From assembly GCA_034620365.1 (NCBI GenBank), contig JAQGEQ010000308.1, positions 1-64,000 on the forward strand: DNA of 64,000 bases. Direction: 5' to 3'. The stretch comes from Pegea sp. RAD2-039. Lineage: Eukaryota; Chordata; Thaliacea; Salpida; Salpidae. Position numbers and translations under genes: made by a program. Positions 23,201 to 33,200 of this stretch are shown here, piece by piece. The notes under the pieces were generated by a model. The model saw nothing but the letters and a program-made list of their open reading frames with translations, had not been told where the DNA came from and ran no database searches. Positions within the stretch are counted from its first letter, which is position 1; each line of letters begins with the position of its first letter.

Positions 23201-25451
23201 CTTTAATTACTTGGAAACATTATACAAAAGGTGACAAGTTCCAAATAGTCACGGATATTACGTCATCGGAAGTTTATAGTAACGTCAAAGCTCTTCGAAA
23301 TCGCGATTTGAAATTCTTAGTTGGCAAACACTTTTGTCTTCCTCAAAATATCTCTGAATTACCAACATTTAGTGGGAGTTGTGTTTTAAGTGATATTCCA
23401 CAACTTCGAGAACCTTCACTCGTTGCAATTTGTAAACAACTAATAAATCTTCCTGTCATCAATCCAAAACCATCTAACTTCGAAATCTCGTCAAGTAGAA
23501 CTCCTCTAAACCAAAACATTGAATCAAACACATGTCTCGGGTCAGGGGAAACCCCATCATCAAAACAACAACCGGTTCCGGTTTATGTTGATTTTTTTGA
23601 GATGGTTACAAACATCCGGCCTCAGTTGGTTACGAAGGGTTCCTCCCCGGTCCAACCTGACTTCCCTCTTTTCTCTGATTCCTTTTGTATTTCTCAATTC
23701 CGAAAGAAGCAAGAACGCGTTGATGACGTCACGAAGCCACGTGATAAAGAGCAGCCAGTTGTTTCAAAGGTTTGAAGTCGGTTTTGTTGAATTTTCTTGA
23801 AATTCTGTTCGTAGGCGAAAGCAGTAAAGCGGAAATATACGAAACACGTGATAACCCGCGCACCAAAAATTGCTAAAAAAATACCACGCGTTCCTCTTAA
23901 GAGATCAAAGTATGTTTTTATCTTCTATGATTTGTCTTTTTGAACAAATTTTTCAGTTTGAAAAAGTCTTCCTAAAAATCCTAGAAAATCAAATCTTCAG
24001 ATTTCCAACTTTTTTTTTTAATTTGAAGAAATTTTTTGAAAATTTTGAAGTAAAAAATTTTGGAAATTTTTTTGATAATTTGAAGTGTGAATAATTGAGA
24101 TTTATTCTAAAAATAAATCAAATATTTGTCCACTGGACATTTGGAAAGTTACCAGGTGGTTGTTAACTGGAACCAACAGTTACTTCAACCACCTGTTTGT
24201 GATAAGTAATCACAGTAGCGTCAGTGACGTAGAAAAACGGTTTTAGCGTAAAAGCGTTTCTAATTTCATGGACTTATTTATGCCTGCTTTGAAATATTTT
24301 GACTATTCTGGCTTTTAAACATTTTGGCTTCTTCAGGTCACTTAGTCATGGTTCAGATGTTCCCGCCAAATCTTTCAAAAGTGGATCGATTAGTCTTAAT
24401 CTTGTCGAAGAGGCTTGTGCATCCAGTCAAGATGTTCGTCCAATCAGATTGACGCGATCAAACGCAAAAAGTAAAAAAAAAAATTTTTTGATCATTTTTA
24501 TAAAATTTGTCAAATTTCAGAAAATCGTCAAACTGAAGAAGAGAAAACGCGACAACGCGATAGCGACGAAGATGAGGAAGAAGAACCGAGTGATATAGTT
24601 GACTCTACAGATAAGAACAGTCGAATCCTGGTAACTTCGATTCTACAATCAGTAATCTTCATCTTCATCTCTTAATCTTGTAGTTGTTGCTTGAGCGAAA
24701 ATACTTAAAGAAGATCGAACGCGCGAGACCGAAAGTAACTTTCATCAAGAAAGAAAGCGATGAAGAGCGCGCGAGACATCTTTACGAGTATTTGTGTGCA
24801 AAAACGGGGCAAGTATTTCTAAATTGAAGATTTTTTTGATTTTTAACTTCAAATTTTAACAGAAATCAATTAATAATCAACATCCATAGCGATCTGAAAA
24901 CTGTATGTGCGCGAATAGCGTCTATTTTCAAATACGGGTAAGTCCCATCTATATCGCGTCTTTACATCATCTAATCTTTGAACTTTCAGACTTTTTTGTC
25001 CGATATGTATCCCTCCTTCAAGTAACCCTCATGACTGCCTTGTTCATGTTTTAACTTGTCACGAAGCCTCTGAGGTAAAAAATTTCATCCGCTAGAAGTC
25101 GCTAGAGGTTAATTTAAAAAAATTTTCAGGTTTGTGATTGGCTGAACGAAAGAAGACAATGTAAGCTGCGATAAATTTGCATATTCAACAACCAATCATA
25201 AAACTTGTTTTTCAGTCGATACAAGACGAAGCCGAAAGAACGCGACCATCTACGATTGTCATTATAAAAATTGTCAACAAAATTTCAGGTAAAATTCAAA
25301 TAAATAAAATCTTCTTTAACAACTCTTCTTTAGATTCAGTGATGACGTCATCCGTCATATGCTCTGTGTGCACGGGAAGCTCGATATTTCGGGGCAGTTT
25401 TTATTAGACAACCGCGTCTTACTCCAGCATTTGCTAGATACAAGTGATTAG
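20227..25451 (+). CDS. C2H2 zinc-finger protein, possibly ZNF292/ZNF654/RLF-like
   Basis: About 25 exons, first 20227-20255 (ATGATG), next 20338-20522, last ending at TAG 25449-25451. The N-terminal third (to about 21980) is an all-helical region without a known motif. Its layout (LFEIESELELAKYRFYFLL...ALEFGTIALEN) resembles the helical N-terminus of ZNF292, ZNF654 and RLF. C2H2 fingers follow: CMICKSKSFASERLVARHLM (22424-22546), CPFCSTKFEKVLDLIEHQHI (22706-22782), CPICIPPSS... (24998-25064) and YDCHYKNCQQNFRFSDDVIR (25265-25370, split by an intron). Between fingers two and three lie a 232-codon exon of unknown fold (23060-23770) and a basic region (VKRKYTKHVITRAPK). A likely nuclear DNA-binding regulator. 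The finger assignment is firm; the family is a tentative match. Confidence 0.7.
24125..24260. repeat. cluster of inverted repeats inside an intron
   Basis: In an intron of the zinc-finger gene, CAGGTGGTTG (24153-24162) pairs perfectly with CAACCACCTG (24186-24195). Nested inside, TAACTG (24164-24169) pairs with CAGTTA (24177-24182). Just beside it GTCCACTGGAC (about 24129-24139) is a palindrome around one base, and TGTGAT pairs with ATCACA at 24198-24214. No coding sequence. It could be a small foldback element or an RNA hairpin in the intron. Confidence 0.7.
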
Positions 25452-26204
25452 ATTTATTTCACTTAAAAACAAGCATCTCGTCTTTACTGGACTTTTTTTG
25501 CCTTTTTTTTTTTTTTTTAATAAAATAAAATCTCTACAAACCGCTTGCTTGTCGAAACGCGAAAGTGCGTGGTAGGTTTAGGTTATAAGTAACTTTTTCG
25601 TAGTTAGAAATTTAAATTTATATTTGGGGATTTATCATTTGAAGATCATTTAATGGAAATAAGATCTTCTGATGAATGATATTTTTTTTGGTAGATCCCG
25701 CCCTTAAACTTGTCGTTCTACATTCTTGATAAAACCTGACGTCATCGCGTACTATCGTCGCCATGACGTCATCGCGTACTGTCGTCGCCATGACGTAACT
25801 GCGTGACTACATCACTGGATATTTTATTTTTGTTTACTTTTCTCTTTTTAATATTTAAAACGTAAACTTACAGAAATTTTTTAATTTTTTTATTTCGTCA
25901 TTTTTGCATCAATCATAAAAGAAATAAAAAAACGGAATTTTAGTAAATTAGTTTTTTTCAAATATTCAATAATTTAGTGATTAGTAAATGACTAAAAAGC
26001 AAAAAGTAGAAACTCATAATTAGTCAGTTGAAAAAACTGCAGAAAAGTTAGAAAAAAAATTCTGTTTATATCAATAAAAATCTAAGAATGGAATATATTT
26101 AGTGTACAGTGTTAAGAATTAAATATTTCAATTCGTTCAACAAATCATAGAAAAATATTAATTTCCAAAAGTTTCCTTAGTAGGCGGCCCTAATCATTCA
26201 AAGT
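25452..26204. other. convergent 3' spacer
   Basis: Spacer between the zinc-finger gene (+) and the desaturase gene (-). It holds an A/T run and AATAAAATAAAA at about 25520, suitable as a polyadenylation signal, and the 27-bp CRE-like repeat at 25737-25807. No gene seen. Confidence 0.55.
25737..25807. repeat. 27-bp direct repeat carrying CRE palindromes
   Basis: Two tandem 27-base units (25737-25763 and 25764-25790) differ at one base, followed by a diverged third start at 25791. Each unit opens with the palindrome TGACGTCA, the consensus CREB/ATF site, followed by tcgcgtact.tcgtcgcca. Located between two convergent genes, so not an obvious promoter. Confidence 0.85.
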
Positions 26205-27409
26205 TTAAGATTTTGAAAATTGATTCTCAGAGTAGATCCTTTTACAATCCTCAGTAGAGAGGATTCCTTCTTCTTTAGGAGGTGAATTGATCTCTCTTCT
26301 AATCCTACAGAAAGGACCAATCGAAGGTTCGAATATAAAATCCCATAAAACTTTACACCAAGATGAATAATTGGGAAGGTGATTGTAAAAATCAGGGGCG
26401 ATTTTCTTAACCTAAAATTAAATTTGAAGATTAACAAATTATAAAAAAAAGTTGAACAAAAAGTGTTTCAAAATGATTTTTTTTAACTTTAATTTTAGCT
26501 GCCATCATTGAAACATGATTAGAAACTCACCAGAGGTAATTTTGAACCAGGAATTGCCGGAAAATCATGATGTTCTACATGATAACCAACATTAAAAGTG
26601 ATTTTGTTCAATATTCCATAATAAGAATAAGTTTCCTGGCCTTTTGTGTACATATAATGCTCCGAAATAAAATGCCCAGATATCGGATGAAGTCCTAAAG
26701 ATAGAAGAGTCCCAGCCAGGAGATAGACCAAAGGTTTTGGTCCCCAATTCAACACCAGCCAAGCATCGAATACAACTTGAATAATTATATTATGAAGTTC
26801 CAACAAAGTAACAGGTTTTGGGTTTACCATCAAAGGTCTTAAAGTATAAAACAACGGATTCAAAAACAACCAAATAACTTTCAAGAAACTATTTCTAAAA
26901 AGTAACCCTTCTAATGGAGTTGGTAAATCAACATCCAGAATATCTCCTCCTAAATAACGATGATGATCAACATGGTACTTCTTAAAACCAATTGACATAG
27001 GAACTCCGATTGGTAAGTTCGCTATCATTCCAAAATATCTGTTTCTTTTCGACTTGTTGTAACCAAATGCTGTATTGTGGCTGATATCATGGATTGCTAA
27101 AGTCAATGAATGATTAATTGTGCCTCCAAGGACATAAGCCAGAAGAATAACTAACGGCCAGGCTACATCTTTGATAAAGTAGCAAGATATAATTTGAAAA
27201 GAGACCATAGCAAGGACTACAAACACAAAATGGTGGTCAACTGTAAATAGCTTCTTGATTTGAGGATATTTTTCTATAAAAAAAATAAATTTGTGATTTA
27301 AATAAACTTTTTTAGAGATTAACTTACTAAACATTTGTCTTCGTCGGTCGCCGTGAGGTTGGTCTGTATAAGTCCACTCAAAATCTGACCTTGACACCTT
27401 TGCCCCCAT
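26205..27409 (-). CDS. DEGS1: sphingolipid delta-4 desaturase (DES1 family)
   Basis: Three exons (27328-27409, 26531-27273, 26205-26411) give 343 residues; human DEGS1 has 323. The start [20 protein letters not shown] matches the family lipid-desaturase N-terminus, including the MG needed for N-myristoylation. The three histidine boxes of membrane di-iron desaturases are present: HDISH (89-93), HVDHH (128-132) and HVEHH (about 259-263, in [12 protein letters not shown]). Hydrophobic membrane segments lie around 42-60, 66-82 and 190-240. The enzyme sits in the ER and introduces the 4,5-trans double bond of dihydroceramide to make ceramide. The C-terminal tail after [10 protein letters not shown] is longer than in human and unrelated. 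The first intron is 54 bases and stop-free in frame. Confidence 0.96.
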
Positions 27410-30287
27410 TTTTAAAATCAATTTATTCACGAAACTTTATTTGAAAATTCCTTTTAATAAATAAATAAAAATATAAGATATGTTTTGAGAATTAAAATTA
27501 ATTGAATTAAAAAATAATAAAACTGATTAGTATCTAAATTTTCATAAAAATATAGAAATGATTAAATAAGAAACAACGAATAACTCTGAATCGAACACAC
27601 CTTTCTTTTTTCTTTAATTTAATTATTAATAAACAACCTGACAACAAAAGCAAACGTTGAAGTTGGGTTTGGCTGATACAAAAGACTATTTGACGAATAT
27701 GGTTTATTAAATAAAATCTTTTATGTAACTTGATTACATAACAACAAAAAAATACTTTTAAAGCTATCAAGGTTATTAAAAAAAACTTTTAAAAAGCAAG
27801 AAAAAATCTTTATTGCGATAGGAAAGTGTTTTTAAGTATGCGTTCTTACACTCAATAATTACCGTAAGTTATGTTTAAAAAAAATAAAAAAGTTAAAGAA
27901 GAAATCATTAATTTAATAATTAATTAGAAGTTATGTTAGTAAAAAGAGAAATAAAGTATCACGAAAATATCATTTTAAAAATATGTTTTTGCTGCAAAGA
28001 GCTTGTCTCTTCGTTAGGCGAACATCGACTTTAAGCAGAATCTTGTATGTAATTTGTGGATGCCATTTTCCGTCACCATCGCCATACGGCTAATGAATTT
28101 GACTATTACCAGCTAAGGTACATTTTTTGCTAACCCTAACTCTCGTACATGCCACGTAAGCAAGATTACTTCTTTCTATAGATCTGTGCAAGCTGACGCA
28201 GCAAAGTGACCCTGAGATATAGAGGTCTCAGATTGTAGATTTTTTCGTCTGATTTCACCCATAGATAGATAAAGTATCTCCATAGGTACTTGATTTAGAA
28301 TTCTAGGAAAATCTAAAACCTACTAAACAAGCATAAACCTCCAAGCTAAAATAAATTCAAAAAAGTTTTTAGTCAGTTAATTTATTTATTGGATCATTTT
28401 ATAAAAATGTTTAATCTAAACTGGCTTTATGCAGATAAGACATCAGAAACAAAATATAAAAATTAGATTACTTTTAAGTACATGCCTTCTAGTCAGCCCA
28501 GAATGAAACTTTTGAAAGGTTTTTTTAAACAGGGGTTATTTAAGAAATAAGTTTTTGCTACAAAAAACAAATCTCTAAAAAAGTATTTAAAAATATTTTT
28601 CTGCTTTACAAGAAGAAATCTTCACATAAAAGTTGGATAAGGTTTATTTAATATAAAATTAACTTTTATTTTTATTGTTAATTTTTAGTTTATGTTAGGG
28701 TAACTGAAATAATTTGTAAAATTAAAAATAAAAACAAGTTTTTTATGAAACAATTTTAACTTGACTTTAAAATGATTAGTTATTTTTTAAGAAAAAAATA
28801 TTTTTAACTTGACATGTTGAATCAAATTGTATTTTTTGAAAACAAATTATTATTTTGATAAATTAAAATATGTAATTTCAAAATAAACTAACTGTTTATA
28901 CAAAACAAGTATTTTTAAATAAAAAAAATAGTTTTTTGATAAAATAAACTTGTTATTTTACTGAAATTTTTTATTTAAATACTTTTTAAATTAGGTGAAG
29001 ATTGAACATGTGTTCAAGTTTATTTCTAATTCACTCCAATCTTATCTGTTATTATTATTTATTATTGTAGCTTTGCTATAATATTTTGATCTCTGATTTT
29101 CATTTACAATCAAAAACTCTTTATATCATTTTAGTTTAGACCTTATATAATTTATTACAAAGCTATCATTTAAATGTTTTAATTTTCTTTTATTTTTTCT
29201 GTTGAAACTGAATTATTATATGAAGTTTAATGACTACTCTATATTCTACTACTTTTATATTTAAACTTTATCATTTTAGTTTTAGCTGTTGTATTTCATA
29301 AGCACTTGGTTCACTTATTAAGATTTCTCATAAGAAACTTAATTCAAAAATAAGTTAGACATGAAAATATATATATTTTTTTTAATAAAAAATATGTTCT
29401 TTTATTTAAATTGAATTTTTGAATAACTAATTTTTTTATTTAAAAAATTGCAGTAGGTACTTTTAGTAGAGAAAGTATTCATATTAGGGGGTTTTTCTAC
29501 TAAGTATTCCTTGTGACTACTATTACCATTTGTTCAATTATTATAATTCCTTTAAATTTTTCAGATAAAAGATTTATTTTTAAAGAAAAAGCTTTTAATT
29601 ATATCAAATTATATCGGAAAAATTTAAAGTAATTATTTTGATAAAATAAATTTGAATAATCATATATTTAAATTATTTAAAATAATTTTTTTGAAATATT
29701 AAACTCAAATTTAATGAAACTAAAAACAAATAATGAAATATAAACTAAAATCACAAACTTTTACTTCATATAATTCAATCCTTTTTTAATCAAAAAAATA
29801 TTTGTATATATTTTAAGTATGTAAAAATAAAATTTATATTAAAATTGTTTAAATACGAACAAAATAAATGAAATAAGGTTATGGTGTTTTATATTTTTAA
29901 ATTGTTAAAATGTTAATAAAAGTATTTTAATTAAAATTTGTTAGGCTTTAAAACTCTATTTTAAAATATAAATGATTTAAAAATATTATAAAATATCGGT
30001 TTCACATATATATAATCTTTTCTTTAGTTATTTGTTTTAAAAATAAGAAACTAAAAAAATAATTATTTTTTTATAATTTTCTGTGAATTGATATTTTTGT
30101 ATCTTTTAGATAAATCATTTGAAATGTTTTCTAAAATAATTAAAATCTATTCAAAATGATTTTTAACTTTTAATAGCTTTTAAAAATATTTTTAAATATT
30201 TTATTTCAAACTTAAATTATTCAAACATTTTTATTAAATCATTTTTTAAAGCTACAAATTTTGGAAAGTTAATAAGAAACTGTAGGT
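27410..30287. other. spacer between divergent genes
   Basis: AT-rich non-coding stretch of 2.9 kb. A GC-richer piece at about 27990-28300 may be an old repeat, but no protein match was recognisable in any frame. The remainder is A/T-rich with no visible feature. Confidence 0.5.
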
Positions 30288-33200
30288 ATGCCTGTTCTGG
30301 CTCACCTGGCTAATAAGCATCAGGGTAAAGTAAATGAATTCAAAGATTACATTGAAACTACATTCCGTTGTGAGATTCATGGTATCATTAATAATACTCT
30401 CAGAATAACAAGTCAAGATGATACTGACAATAAAAAGGCCTTGGTGATATTATCTTTGTCTTCCTAAATGATTTTATTAATTACAAATACTTTTTAACTC
30501 ATAGGCATTCACTTTAGCTGTTGTTTCACCTGATGAAAGGAAGAATTATCGGTTGTCAGGTCTTCCTTCTTGTATTTTCACAGCTTTTCAAGTAATTTAA
30601 TCGAATAAGTTTTTTGTTTCTTAAAAAAGTTTGAAATATTTTTCATCAGAAAAATTTCCACCGAAGAATAGAAGAGAAATTTGCTGTTCACGTGGAAGTT
30701 ACAAATGAATATTTTGTGACAATCTCAGGAACTAAAGATAATGTTAACCTGGCCTTTTCATTCCTTGATTTTCTAAACTTACATGAGAAACTACAAAATG
30801 AAGTAAATCACTAAAGTTTTTTTATCAATTAATAAAAATATTTGTTGAAGGGTCGAACATTTCAACGATTTGATGATTATGTTCAGTTGGCAGAAGAACC
30901 TTATTCAGGAACTTTACTTACTCAAAGTTTTCATTTGAAAAATGTAAGTTTGAACAACTACTTCTTTTTAATACTTTTTTTTAATAAGATGTTTTAAATT
31001 TAATATTAAATTGATGAAATGTTTAATTTGTTTTTTAGGAGTTATTGAAACTTATCGATTCAAGTTCCCTCCCATTTAATTTGGGTGAAATTCTTGAAGA
31101 CAACAGATTTTTGAAGAAATCTTTAATGAGGTTTTTAAAAAGATTATTTTCATAAGATCATATCTTTGTTGAATATACTTTAATTTTAGATTAAGAAATA
31201 ATTTAATTTAATGTTTTTTGAACTTGAAATATTAAAAAGGCAACTGACAATTTTGATAATTTTTATTTCAGAGCAGTCGAAAGGAACATCGGAGATGCCA
31301 GCATAGTTAGTCAATTACTTTTTCTTTAAATTTTCATTTTAAATACAATTTTTGAAACTTTTTTTTTTACAAAATCTAAATTATGAATGATTAGATCTTC
31401 AACTTCAAATTATTTGAATGATTCAAAAATATTTGAAAGTTTTTCATTTAACAAACCAAGTGAGGAAAAAATTGTTATATATTATCTGTCGTATTTAACC
31501 GGAAGTTCTCTACTTGTCTTCCGGACACACTCTCACTATGATTAAGATTACTTCGTTTCTTCCAAGCTAAAGAAGAAGTAATCCAATGAACGCCAACCTG
31601 AAAAGAAGATAATCTTCTATGTCTATTTGTAGTAGTAGCAAACACTTCTTCTTGTAGAGGCAACTGCAGACAGCAACAGCAAGTTGTCAGAAAACTTCGA
31701 ATCATTTTACGGAGTTTCTGACTCATTGATGGAATTCTCCAAAAGTAGAAAAAAGGGTTGAGAATAGAATTAAGAGTGCTCATCACAACTAAACCCCTCA
31801 TGATGAAATGCATGTTTCTTTCATTATGAGTGTAAGATACGATACAGCAGATAGCAAGTGGCCCGGTAGTAACTATAAACCCACAAAGAACTACTATCAT
31901 AGTCTTTATCATATGCATTTCTGTTTTCTTCAATTTATTGTTCTGTTTGTTGTCTTCAAGTTCACTACTTTGAGAGCGAACCTGAAACAAAAGGCAGAAG
32001 TTAGCAACAATTTATCTTGATGTGTTTTGCTAACTAAACTTAAAACATTTTTTTTGCATATTAGACAACGCGGTTTTGTTGTTTTGTTGACTAGCTGTGA
32101 ATATTTTGCAAAAAAACTTTTTGTTTTTATGAATCACAATTATTACACATTGACAAAGTTGTTGACAGACACCTGTCACTTCAGTTTCAACGCGAGCTTT
32201 TCTCGTCATCAAAATATGCAAATTTCTGCTTTCAACATCAACTTGTTTCAATTTTTTATCAAATTGAAGTAATTAGAAAGTTTAAGTTTGATTTAGTGGC
32301 CGAGGACTTTCCATCTGACTATTCAAATGACAAGTTGGAGGCTCACGCGACAAATTAAAAAAAAAATCAACCAATCAGCGATCAGTATTTCATCGAAATT
32401 CAATTTGGTGACTTACCCTTAAAAAGATGTGAAAATAAACTGAAATTGAAGCAATAAGAAGAAGAAGAAGACATGTTCCACCAATGAGGACATTCTCAGT
32501 TGTAAAAGGAGTCATCATTTGCGAACAATGATCTCCGAAGCAGTAATTTTGAGTGACGTCATCATTGTAAAGCGCGCAATCACATTGTGAGATACAGTTC
32601 CACCCAGAAGCAGGTGCAACCACAAAAACCACAAAGGGGACCACAATCGCCGCCCCAATTGCGGCTCCAATCCGTCTTCGAGTCACGATCTTCCGGTAAT
32701 CCGTATGTTTGAGGACATAAAAGTAGCGATCAATCGCGATAAAGAGGACACCTAGTGTCGAAGTTGAAGTAAAAGACGCGAGAAGTCCATAAGTAATGAG
32801 ACTATTCATCAACGTCACTGTCTCCATCAATAAAGTCCCAAATGTTCCAATCCACATCACTACAAGACCTACTAAGAGATCAGCGATCGCTAGTTGACAG
32901 ATGAGCCAGTTAAGCGCGCGGAATCGACGTGACGGGAAGCGGATAAGGACTGCGATAACGAAGATGTTGCCGATGATGATGAAAGTTGATGTAATCGCGG
33001 TCACCGCGAAACCCCATGATTCGTTGTTAAGACACACATTAGAAGAAGATCCGTTGAATGTCTTCAGAATCTCAGTTGAAGAGTTAGACATTTTTTAAAT
33101 AACTCTAAAAAGAGATGAAGATTAGAGATCTTGAAAAGAAGAAGACACAGATCTTTGTTCTTAAATTTTCAGCTGATTTTTAAGTCTTCATCTTTACCTG

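Noticed and set aside
26315-26335. GGTTCGAAT-like tRNA B box
   Set aside because: It lies in the last desaturase exon on the complementary strand, and no matching A box or cloverleaf could be built.
27990-28300. Possible further LINE remnant
   Set aside because: The stretch is GC-richer and looks old, but no frame gave a reverse-transcriptase or endonuclease motif, so it is noted only as spacer.
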